A DNA stretch of 40,037 nucleotides from Anaerolineales bacterium. GTDB lineage: Bacteria; Chloroflexota; Anaerolineae; Anaerolineales; Villigracilaceae. The position numbers were made by a program, and so were the translations under genes. The stretch is taken from NCBI GenBank assembly GCA_020847435.1, contig JADLBX010000046.1, positions 1 to 40,037 of the forward strand, read 5' to 3'. This document shows, piece by piece, positions 33,204 through 40,037 of the stretch (its first letter is position 1; every line of letters begins with the position of its first letter). Below the pieces are notes generated by a model, which did not search any database, had not been told where the DNA came from, and saw nothing but the letters and a program-made list of their open reading frames with translations.

Positions 33204-34262
33204 ATGTCTGACTTTGCAATTGAAGCCGATCGGCTGGTGAAGAAGTTCCCTGCCCGCCCTGACACCGGCGACAAGCCTGTCAATGGCGACACGTCCACTG
33301 CCCCAAAACGCGGGTTTTCATTGTTTCGCAAAAAGGAACCGAAACCAATGTTTACAGCCGTTGATGGGGTTGACTTGCAGATTAAACGCGGCGAGATCTT
33401 CGGCTTGCTCGGACCGAACGGCGCGGGGAAATCCACCACCATCCGCATGCTTTGCACGTTGCTCGAGCCCACCAGCGGCTCGGCGCGCGTCAATGGGTTT
33501 GACGTGGTCAAGCAGGCGAACGAGGTCCGCCGCAGTTTGGGAACCGTGCTGGCTGGCGAGCGAAGCATCTACTGGAAGTTGAGCGGACGTGAAAATCTCG
33601 AATATTTCGCGGCGCTGTATCACATCCCCTCTGCGGTTGCAAAGCAGCGCGTGGAAGATCTGCTCGAACGCATGGAGATCAAAAACCGCGCCAACGAACT
33701 CGTGGAAAAATATTCCACCGGGATGCGCCAGCGCATCGCCATCGCCAAAGCCCTGCTGGCGCGCCCGCCCATTTTGTTATTGGATGAACCCACGCTCGGG
33801 CTTGACCCGCAAGCGGCGCGCAACCTGCGGGAACTGATCGCGCAACTGAAACAGGAGGGACACACGATTCTGCTCACAACGCATTACATGGAAGAAGCCG
33901 ATCAACTCTCCGATCGCATCGGCATCATTGACACCGGCAAAGTGATCGCGTTGGATACGCCCGCCGGGTTGAAACGGCACATTGACCAAAGCGAGGTCAT
34001 TCGGCTCGAGGTGCTCGGCTGGCAGGATTACGTCGGCGATAAACTCCGCGCGCTCTCGGAGATTCACAGCCTCGTGGCTCGCAAACAAGACGAAGGCGAT
34101 CTGTGGGAGGTAAACCTGCAATCGAACGACAGCCGCGCCGCGCTGCCGCGCATCGTGGAGCACATCGGCGGGAACGGCACGCGGCTCGTCAACATGAATA
34201 TCGTCAAGCCGTCGCTCGAGGATGTGTTCATCCAACTCACCGGCAAAGCGTTGCGCGATTAA
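33204..34262 (+). CDS. ABC-2 exporter ATPase (DrrA/daunorubicin-resistance-like)
   Basis: 352 aa from the ATG at 33204, preceded by AAGGAG; a TTG at 33177 adds nine residues and is unlikely. Walker A GPNGAGKST (70-78), signature STGMRQR (171-177) and Walker B LLLDEP (191-196). A C-terminal domain follows, typical of DrrA-like ATPases. Residues 18-48 (PARPDTGDKPVNGDT... FRKKEPKP) are an extra basic linker inserted between beta strands of the N-terminal sheet, absent from standard family members. It drives the two permeases encoded directly downstream. Substrate unknown. Confidence 0.9.
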   Translation: MSDFAIEADRLVKKFPARPDTGDKPVNGDTSTAPKRGFSLFRKKEPKPMFTAVDGVDLQIKRGEIFGLLGPNGAGKSTTIRMLCTLLEPTSGSARVNGFDVVKQANEVRRSLGTVLAGERSIYWKLSGRENLEYFAALYHIPSAVAKQRVEDLLERMEIKNRANELVEKYSTGMRQRIAIAKALLARPPILLLDEPTLGLDPQAARNLRELIAQLKQEGHTILLTTHYMEEADQLSDRIGIIDTGKVIALDTPAGLKRHIDQSEVIRLEVLGWQDYVGDKLRALSEIHSLVARKQDEGDLWEVNLQSNDSRAALPRIVEHIGGNGTRLVNMNIVKPSLEDVFIQLTGKALRD

Positions 34263-34273
34263 TGGAGGCAGGC

Positions 34274-35143
34274 ATGAAATCCGAACTGAGCGTTAATTCA
34301 CTGGGCACGCGCGGCTTCTTAGCAGACGCATACGCGCTGTGGGCGGTCGTGCGCCGCGAATGGATCATCTTCGTCCGCTATCCGTCCTGGATCATCGCGC
34401 TTTTTATCTGGCCCGTCATCTTCCCGATGGGATACATCCTCACCGCCCGCGCGCTTTCCGGCGTGGACGGCAGCGGGCTTACCGCCTTTCAAAACACAAC
34501 CGGCTTGAACGAATATACCGGCTACATCGCCGTCGGCACCATGATCTGGATGTGGCAGAACATTGTGCTGTGGGCGGTCGGTTATTCACTACGCAACGAA
34601 CAACTACGCGGCACGCTCGAATCGAACTGGCTCTCGCCAACCTGGCGCTTTGCCTACCTGCTCGGAAGTAGTTTTCCGCAACTGGTTTCGATGTTCATGT
34701 TGATGCTGGTCTCCGGGCTGGAATATGCGCTTCTTTTCCGGGTGCAATTCGAGGGCAGTCTCTGGCTCACCCTGCTGGTCATCTTCGCCGCCATCCCATC
34801 GGTCTACGGATTGGGTTTCGCGTTCGCCAGCGTGGTCATCACCGTGAAGGAGGCAAACGCCTTCGTCTTTCTGGTGCGCGGCATCGTCATGGTCTTTTGC
34901 GGAATCACCTATCCGCTCGCCATGTTACCCGGCTGGATGCAATCTGTGGCGCAGTGGCTGCCGCAGACATACATCATCCACGCCATGCGGACCGCGGCGC
35001 TCTCCACCGAGGGTCTCAGCGGCATCGCCTTCGATTTGAAAATGATGACGCTCTTCGGAGTCTTCTGGTTGGCGATCGGTTATTGGCTCTTCGCAACAAT
35101 GGAACGCCGCGCCCGCCAAACCGGAGCCATAGGACAATACTAA
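34274..35143 (+). CDS. ABC-2 type permease (first subunit)
   Basis: 289 aa from the ATG at 34274, with GGAGG five bases upstream. An ATG at 34262 overlapping the ATPase stop is possible but less well placed. Six hydrophobic segments and the family patterns WIIFVRYPSWIIALFIWPVIFPMGYI, GTLESNWLSPT and FCGITYPLAMLPGWMQSVAQWLPQTY identify an ABC-2 membrane subunit. It pairs with the next gene as a heterodimer. Confidence 0.88.
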   Translation: MKSELSVNSLGTRGFLADAYALWAVVRREWIIFVRYPSWIIALFIWPVIFPMGYILTARALSGVDGSGLTAFQNTTGLNEYTGYIAVGTMIWMWQNIVLWAVGYSLRNEQLRGTLESNWLSPTWRFAYLLGSSFPQLVSMFMLMLVSGLEYALLFRVQFEGSLWLTLLVIFAAIPSVYGLGFAFASVVITVKEANAFVFLVRGIVMVFCGITYPLAMLPGWMQSVAQWLPQTYIIHAMRTAALSTEGLSGIAFDLKMMTLFGVFWLAIGYWLFATMERRARQTGAIGQY

Positions 35144-35145
35144 TC

Positions 35146-35997
35146 ATGCAAACACAACCTCTTTCCCATCCCACCGTCCTGTCGCACCTGCGCGCGCTCT
35201 ACGCGCTCATCCGCAAAGATTGGAAACAATACTGGCGTTATCCGCTCAACGCCGTCTCATCCATCTTTCAACCGTTGATCTGGATCGTGCCGGTCTACTT
35301 CATGGGGCTGGCGTTCAGCGAAAACGGCAAAGCGCTGGGTTTCTCTCAATATAGCGGCACAACAGACTTCATGTCCTTCATACTATTGGGGACCGTGTTG
35401 GAAAGTTTCATCAATGCCGTGTTCTGGGGCATGGGCTACGCGCTCAAAAACGACATGGACTCCGGAGTCATGGAATCGAATTGGTTGACGCCCATCCCGC
35501 GCCTATTGATCCTCGTCGGCCACTCGGTAACGAACCTGATCGTCACCGCGCTCACTTCATTGGGCATGTTGTTCTTCGGCGGGCTGATCTTCGGCTTCCA
35601 CGCTTCCGGCGACGTATTCAAAGCCTTCCTGCCGATCATCCCGATGATGCTGGGGCTTTACGGCTTCGGCTTTGCATTTGCGGCAGTCGTCATGTTATTG
35701 CGCGAAGCGAATACGCTCGTGGATGTGAGCAGTTTCCTGGTGCAGATCTTTTCAGGCTCGAACTTCCCGGTCAACGCCCTGCCGCGTTTCCTCTTGCCGG
35801 TGGCGTTGGCTTTGCCGCTCACGTACGGTCTCGACGCACTGCGCGCCTACCTGATCGGGACAAACCCCATCCTCCCTTTGCACTGGGAAATGCTCTTGCT
35901 GGTGGTCTTTATGTTCGTCATGCTATGGATCGGGACCGCCACATTCAGATCGCTCGAACGCAGAGTCCGCACGCTGGGGACGCTGGGCCAGCACTGA
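35146..35997 (+). CDS. ABC-2 type permease (second subunit)
   Basis: 283 aa from the ATG at 35146, two bases after the previous stop; a longer frame upstream is a shadow. Six hydrophobic segments, with KDWKQYWRYPLNAVSSIFQPLIWIVPVYFMG, MESNWLTPIPRLLIL and FSGSNFPVNALPRFLLPVALALPLTY. Clearly homologous to the preceding permease. Last gene of the exporter operon, ended by a strong terminator. Confidence 0.88.
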   Translation: MQTQPLSHPTVLSHLRALYALIRKDWKQYWRYPLNAVSSIFQPLIWIVPVYFMGLAFSENGKALGFSQYSGTTDFMSFILLGTVLESFINAVFWGMGYALKNDMDSGVMESNWLTPIPRLLILVGHSVTNLIVTALTSLGMLFFGGLIFGFHASGDVFKAFLPIIPMMLGLYGFGFAFAAVVMLLREANTLVDVSSFLVQIFSGSNFPVNALPRFLLPVALALPLTYGLDALRAYLIGTNPILPLHWEMLLLVVFMFVMLWIGTATFRSLERRVRTLGTLGQH

Positions 35998-36010
35998 TCG
36001 GATAAAACAA

Positions 36011-36043
36011 AGATGGATGCGTCGCCGGCGCATCCATCTTTTT
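36011..36043 (+). terminator. Intrinsic terminator after ABC-2 operon
   Basis: AGATGGATGCG (36011-36021) and CGCATCCATCT (36029-36039) form a perfect 11-bp stem over a 7-nt loop, followed by TTTTT. Confidence 0.9.
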
Positions 36044-36139
36044 CATTCGGCTCGCGCTTCATCTCCGGGTCAATTTGCTTCTAACCCTCAGCCTTGCTCT
36101 CCCCCTCTTCCGCCTTTCCCGCTTCATCCTTCGTCCGCG

Positions 36140-36628
36140 TTAATGATGATGCCCATCCTCATGGACATGCCCATGCGCTAACTCCTCTTCGTTCGGCTCG
36201 CGCAATGAAATCACCTTCACATAAAAGTGTAATTCATCGCCCGCCAGTGGATGGTTGAAATTCAATGTCACCGTATCGCCTTCGATGCCGTCAATCCGTG
36301 CCATTTGCATATTATCCTCGCTGTCACGGACGGTTAACTCCGTCCCGACTTCGAGCGGCATCTCTTTTGGGAACTGATCCTTCGGCGCTTGCATGAACGC
36401 CTGCTCGTCGAACTCGCCATAGCCATCCGCAGGCTGGACGATCACATGCTTGCTATCGCCGATCTTCATGCCCATCATTTCGCTTTCAAGCCCAGGGACG
36501 ATATTCCCATAGCCCGCCAAAAACTGAAGCGGACCCTGCCCATCGGAACTATCCAACAATTCTCCATCCACATGGAGCGTGTACTCAATCGAAACCACCA
36601 CGCCATCTTGCACGGTATCTTTGTCCAT
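36140..36628 (-). CDS. slyD: FKBP-type peptidyl-prolyl isomerase, SlyD-like
   Basis: 162 aa from the ATG at 36628 (MDKDTVQDGVVVSIEYTL), preceded by AAAGGA; an upstream ATG frame adds 24 atypical residues. FKBP core: GELLDSSDGQGPLQFLAGYGNIVPGLESEMMGMKIGD, an inserted-flap region with PADGYGEFDEQAFMQAPKDQFP, and NFNHPLAGDELHFYVKVI. The C-terminal HGHVHEDGHHH is the metal-binding tail of SlyD proteins. A cytoplasmic folding helper and possible nickel chaperone. Its neighbour is transcribed away from it. Confidence 0.92.
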   Translation of the reverse strand: MDKDTVQDGVVVSIEYTLHVDGELLDSSDGQGPLQFLAGYGNIVPGLESEMMGMKIGDSKHVIVQPADGYGEFDEQAFMQAPKDQFPKEMPLEVGTELTVRDSEDNMQMARIDGIEGDTVTLNFNHPLAGDELHFYVKVISLREPNEEELAHGHVHEDGHHH

Positions 36629-36836
36629 TCCATATCCTTTCGCCGCTGATTTATTCCGGACCCGGTCGCCTGTCCATTGTAACAAAAAAGTCATTGACAC
36701 AAGCCTGAAAAGGAATACAATTCCCCTGCTTGCCCGCCTTCAATTCATATTACAACAACAACCATCCCTGTGCTGAACGTTGACTTCCTGCGTAAGTCAG
36801 CGTTTTCAATTATTTGTCACAAAGAGGAGAATGTGT

Positions 36837-39719
36837 ATGAATAAGCCAGTCAGGTTCGTTTTAACTGCCGTTGTCATTCTAACCCTCGTTCTGGGATCCA
36901 TGGCAATGACCCCCGCCGCGCGTTCAGAGGCTACGATCCATCTGAAGAGCGGCGTTTTCGTTCCGGCGAATAGCGATACCGCCGCGCAAGTCAGCGGGAG
37001 GTATTTCATCGTGCAATTCGCCGGTCCCATCCAACAGGCGTGGAAGGACGCCCTAACGGCGCAAGGCACGGAGGTTTTGGATTACATTCCCGACTTCGCC
37101 TTCAAAGTACGCATGAACGCCGGCATTGCCCAGCGTGTGCGGGGCATGAGCTTCGTCAGCAATGTGATTCCTTTCCGCGCGCAATTCAAATTCGGCGCCG
37201 ACCTGAAGCGCGATGGCGAGACCAACGTTTATATGATCCGCATCGAGCGGGGGACAAACTTCGGCGCGGCGCGCGCATTGATCGCGGCGACAGGCGCGCA
37301 AGCGCTCGCCTTCGAGAACGATACGTTGATCGTCGCCGCCAACGGCGCGTTCGTGGACGCGATCGCGGCGGTGGACGATGTCGCCTCCATCAGCAACTTC
37401 GCGCTCAACGAGATAACTCTCAGCGAACCGCAAGGTCCAGCGCGGAACGACGACGCGCGCGACAGCATCGGCGCGGCAATTGCAAATTCACGCGGCTACG
37501 ACGGTTCCACGCAGATCGCGGCAGTTTCGGATACCGGCTTGGGCGGCGGGACCGTCGCCACGGCGCACGCAGATATCCCTGCGAGTCGCATCGTCGCAAT
37601 TTACAACTGGCCCGGTTCCGCCGGCGGATGTTTCCAATCGATCGCGAACGACGGTTCGATTGACGTTGACTCCGGGCATGGAACGCATACCACCGGCTCC
37701 GTCTTAAGCGACGGCGAAGCGAACGGAATTGGCACGGGCATTGCCCCGGCGGCGCGGTTGGTTTTCCAATCCACTGAGAACTGGGCAACGGTCACAACGT
37801 TCTGCCAAATCTTTGGCGGCTATCCCGCGAACGGTTACTTCCTCACGGGCATTCCGAGCGATTTGAAAACGCTCTATCAGCAGGCATATAACGCGGGTGC
37901 GCGCATCCATTCGAATTCGTGGGGCTCGGCGGCGGCAGGCGATTATACGGTTGACAGCGTCAATACCGATTCGTTCGTGTGGACCAACCGCGACATGGCA
38001 ATCACCTTCTCGGCGGGCAACGAAGGCATTGACGCCAACAGCGACGGCGTGATTGACAACGACTCCATCGGTTCGCCCGCGACAGCAAAAAATGCGATCA
38101 CGGTGGGCGCGAGCGAAAACCAGCGCGTTGACAATTACCCATGCGACGCATCGCTGGCTTACACGACTTGCGCTTCGCAAAGCGGAGCCAACGTGATCGC
38201 CACCTACGGAACATCCTGGCCTAGCGATTACCCGGCAAATCCCATTTTTAGCGATCCTGCCGCCGGCAATTCCGGTCAGATGGCGGCGTTTTCCAGCCGC
38301 GGCCCGACCGACGACGGACGCATCAAACCGGACGTAGTGGCGCCCGGCACATGGATCCTTTCCGCGTATTCGGATCTTTACCAACAAGGGTATGACGCGT
38401 CGCCGAATCCGCAAAACGGCGCTTATCAATACGACGGTTGGGGCTTCCCGTATGATTCGTATTACAAATATATGGGCGGCACATCTATGTCCAATCCGCT
38501 GACTGCGGGCGGCGTGGCGGTTGTAAAAGATTATTACAACAAAGCGCAGGGCATCAACGCGACCGCGGCGCTCGTCAAAGCGACCTTGATCAACTCCGCG
38601 GTGGATATTCTGGATGAAAATAACGATGGCGCAAACGATAACGATTTTCCCATCCCAAATAATCACGAGGGCTGGGGACGCATCAATCTCGACGGCGCCA
38701 CGGATGGAACCATCCAATTCGTGGAAGAAGGAACCGGACTGAGCACGGGCGGTTCGCAAGTCTTCAACGTCACTTCAACAGGCGGACCTCTCAAGGTAAC
38801 CCTCGTCTGGTCCGACTATCCCTCCACAGATACCGCGTCGGTAAACCTCGTCAACAACCTCGACTTGACGGTCGCGAACGGGGCGAACACCTATCGCGGC
38901 AACGTCTTCTCCGGCGGATGGAGCGCCACAGGAGGAACTGCCGATAACCGCAACAATGTGGAAAATGTCTATATCCAATCGCCAAGCGGTTCCTATACCA
39001 TTACGGTCAACGGCTTCAACGTTCCCAACGGTCCACAAAAGTTCGCGCTCGTTGTGGATGGCGGCACGCTCGGCACGGGACCCACACCGACGCCAACCAA
39101 TACAAGCGTTCCTCCGACAGCCACAAACACAGGCGTTCCTCCAACGCCCACCAACACAAACGTTCCTCCAACGGCTACAAATACACCGGGCTCGCCCGTA
39201 AGCACGGGGTACCTCGCCCCGACCGGTCAAGCCGCGCAAACAACCAACGCGGGAGATAACAACGGTTACCAAACGAACCCGACGAACGCCTTTGCGAACG
39301 ACAGCGTCTTTGCCGTGGACACAAACAGCGGAAACGGCACAAGCACGTCTTGCACGAACAACCGCAAAGACAAACATCAGTTCTTTAATTTCGGGTTCAA
39401 CATTCCATCGGGAACTGTGCTAGGCATTCAAGTGCAGCTCGATGCGCGCGTCGATTCTGCCAGCGGCACGCGAAAACTCTGCGTTCAGCTATCGTGGAAC
39501 AACGGGGCATCGTGGACAACGGCGAAGCAGACCTCGAACTTGTCCACATCCGAAGCCACGTACATACTGGGTAGCGCTTCGGACACGTGGGGTCGCGCCT
39601 GGTCGTTGAGCGATTTCTCCAACGCCAACTTCCGCGTCCGCGTGATCGATGTGGGCAACAGTACCTCGCGCGACTTCTCGCTCGATTACATCGCCGTCAA
39701 CGTCACGTACCAGCCATAA
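36837..39719 (+). CDS. Secreted subtilisin-like serine protease (S8), KP-43-like, with C-terminal beta domain
   Basis: 960 aa from the ATG at 36837, with GAGGAG seven bases upstream. Signal peptide MNKPVRFVLTAVVILTLVLG... ends near AARSEA. A prodomain-like region (about 30-200) precedes the catalytic domain. The triad is D232 (VSDTGLGGG), H281 (SGHGTHTTG) and S550 (GGTSMSNP), with FSAGNEG as the oxyanion-hole region. A beta-sandwich domain follows (about 640-755), then a PT-rich linker (nt 39079-39192) with PPTATNT and PPTPTNT repeats, then a C-terminal domain (788-960) of beta-strand character. No cell-wall anchor seen. Probably digests extracellular protein. Confidence 0.92.
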   Translation: MNKPVRFVLTAVVILTLVLGSMAMTPAARSEATIHLKSGVFVPANSDTAAQVSGRYFIVQFAGPIQQAWKDALTAQGTEVLDYIPDFAFKVRMNAGIAQRVRGMSFVSNVIPFRAQFKFGADLKRDGETNVYMIRIERGTNFGAARALIAATGAQALAFENDTLIVAANGAFVDAIAAVDDVASISNFALNEITLSEPQGPARNDDARDSIGAAIANSRGYDGSTQIAAVSDTGLGGGTVATAHADIPASRIVAIYNWPGSAGGCFQSIANDGSIDVDSGHGTHTTGSVLSDGEANGIGTGIAPAARLVFQSTENWATVTTFCQIFGGYPANGYFLTGIPSDLKTLYQQAYNAGARIHSNSWGSAAAGDYTVDSVNTDSFVWTNRDMAITFSAGNEGIDANSDGVIDNDSIGSPATAKNAITVGASENQRVDNYPCDASLAYTTCASQSGANVIATYGTSWPSDYPANPIFSDPAAGNSGQMAAFSSRGPTDDGRIKPDVVAPGTWILSAYSDLYQQGYDASPNPQNGAYQYDGWGFPYDSYYKYMGGTSMSNPLTAGGVAVVKDYYNKAQGINATAALVKATLINSAVDILDENNDGANDNDFPIPNNHEGWGRINLDGATDGTIQFVEEGTGLSTGGSQVFNVTSTGGPLKVTLVWSDYPSTDTASVNLVNNLDLTVANGANTYRGNVFSGGWSATGGTADNRNNVENVYIQSPSGSYTITVNGFNVPNGPQKFALVVDGGTLGTGPTPTPTNTSVPPTATNTGVPPTPTNTNVPPTATNTPGSPVSTGYLAPTGQAAQTTNAGDNNGYQTNPTNAFANDSVFAVDTNSGNGTSTSCTNNRKDKHQFFNFGFNIPSGTVLGIQVQLDARVDSASGTRKLCVQLSWNNGASWTTAKQTSNLSTSEATYILGSASDTWGRAWSLSDFSNANFRVRVIDVGNSTSRDFSLDYIAVNVTYQP
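39079..39192 (+). repeat. Tandem repeat encoding the PT-rich linker of the protease
   Basis: Repeated codon blocks for (S/G/N)VPPTxTNT, 10 residues each, several copies with near-identical DNA (GTTCCTCC...ACAAACACA). Links catalytic and C-terminal domains. Confidence 0.8.
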
Positions 39720-39730
39720 GACAAAGCAAG

Positions 39731-39833
39731 ACTAGTACTTCTGCCAGCTGAACTTGTAGCGCAATTTGCTAAATTGCGTTCGGCAAATTGGCAATTTGCC
39801 CTACAACTTTAATTTGTTGGTGTACTAGTACTT
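39731..39833. repeat. Direct repeats (ACTAGTACTT) flanking a GTAG-type double hairpin
   Basis: ACTAGTACTT occurs at 39731-39740 and 39824-39833. Between them TGTAGCGCAATTTGCTAAAT (from 39755) and its imperfect inverse GGCAAATTGGCAATTTGCCC (to 39801, then TACA) form a near-palindrome of about 50 bp, the largest of the GTAG-type elements seen. The direct repeats may be a target duplication. It lies between the protease gene and the insertion sequence. Confidence 0.7.
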
Positions 39834-39911
39834 GGCTAACTTGAATATTTTGTATAGATTATACTTGGCGAATGACCACAAAATATCATGTATCTCTGAC
39901 CAAAGAAAAGC

Positions 39912-40037
39912 GGCTCTTTGGGATTAAGTGGGGTCAGGGGCACACTCGACCAGGATACGCAAGCGGAAATGGTCGAAGTTGGTGTACCCAAAGGCACGTC
40001 GCTTAATCAGTTTGATTTTATTGTTGACACCTTCAGC
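39912..40037 (-). mobile_element. Right end of an ISL3-family insertion sequence, cut by window edge
   Basis: Starts at GGCTCTTTG (39912-39920), which fits an ISL3-type terminal inverted repeat, with the transposase stop codon only a few bases inside. Other end is outside the window. Confidence 0.65.
39924..40037 (-). CDS. ISL3-family transposase, C-terminal fragment
   Basis: 37 codons plus stop are visible: AEGVNNKIKLIKRRAFGYTN followed by FDHFRLRILVECAPDPT. This is the conserved C-terminal end of ISL3-family DDE transposases, which read (V)EGxNNKIKxIKRRAFGYxNFxHFRLR. The rest of the gene continues beyond the window. Stop is TAA at 39924-39926. Confidence 0.85.
   Translation of the reverse strand, partial: AEGVNNKIKLIKRRAFGYTNFDHFRLRILVECAPDPT

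Overview
The window looks like a chromosomal segment from a member of the Chloroflexota, most likely class Anaerolineae. This rests on proline/threonine-rich 'PTPTxT' linkers in exported proteins, the mix of genes and the many small palindromic repeats; there is no rRNA to confirm it. I saw no tRNA, rRNA or CRISPR array. Most of the DNA is moderately GC-rich; the AIPR-family gene at 0.5-2.3 kb is clearly AT-rich and looks acquired.

Layout. (a) 0-2.3 kb: a PIN-domain toxin cut by the window edge, converging on an AIPR-family (abortive infection) gene. (b) 2.4-12.0 kb, all minus strand: a purine import and oxidation operon made of a BMP-family lipoprotein, an ABC ATPase with two nucleoside-type permeases, the FAD subunit of a molybdenum hydroxylase, and a fused [2Fe-2S]-molybdenum hydroxylase. 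A complete VapBC-type module sits between the two hydroxylase subunits. (c) 12.1-21.4 kb, minus strand: cell-surface genes comprising two tandem paralogous membrane proteins, a flippase-like LPG-synthase-TM protein, a methyltransferase, two FemAB-like acyltransferases and a polysaccharide deacetylase. (d) 21.6-30.1 kb, minus strand: nitrogen and purine catabolism with 8-oxoguanine deaminase, a GntR regulator, YgeY, YgeW, carbamate kinase and a zinc-ribbon protein. Two small genes of multi-copy families (a GxxExxY protein and an S23-type four-helix protein) are wedged between them. (e) 30.4-36.0 kb, plus strand: an MFS exporter, a small membrane protein, an SH3 lipoprotein and an ABC-2 exporter (ATPase plus two permeases). 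(f) 36.1-40.0 kb: SlyD-like isomerase (minus), a large secreted subtilisin-like protease (plus), and the end of an ISL3-family transposase.

How the parts work together. The BMP transporter would import purines or nucleosides. The 8-oxoguanine deaminase makes urate from 8-oxoguanine, the molybdenum hydroxylase interconverts purines, and YgeY, YgeW and carbamate kinase resemble the anaerobic urate/purine-degrading cluster known from gut bacteria, ending in ATP from carbamoyl phosphate. Here that cluster is split in two by about 9.5 kb of surface genes, and several usual partners (YgeX, YgfK, hydantoinase-type hydrolase, XdhC, selenium genes) are not in the window.

The most unusual theme is repeats. 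At least five kinds of small palindromic element are present. Several lie in frame inside catabolic genes: two in the molybdenum hydroxylase, one in its FAD subunit and two in the deaminase. Arrays of an 8-bp unit (consensus GTARACAG) occupy four gaps of the nitrogen locus only. Both small 'guest' genes are bracketed by repeats in inverted orientation, and the four-helix gene carries an in-frame UGA.
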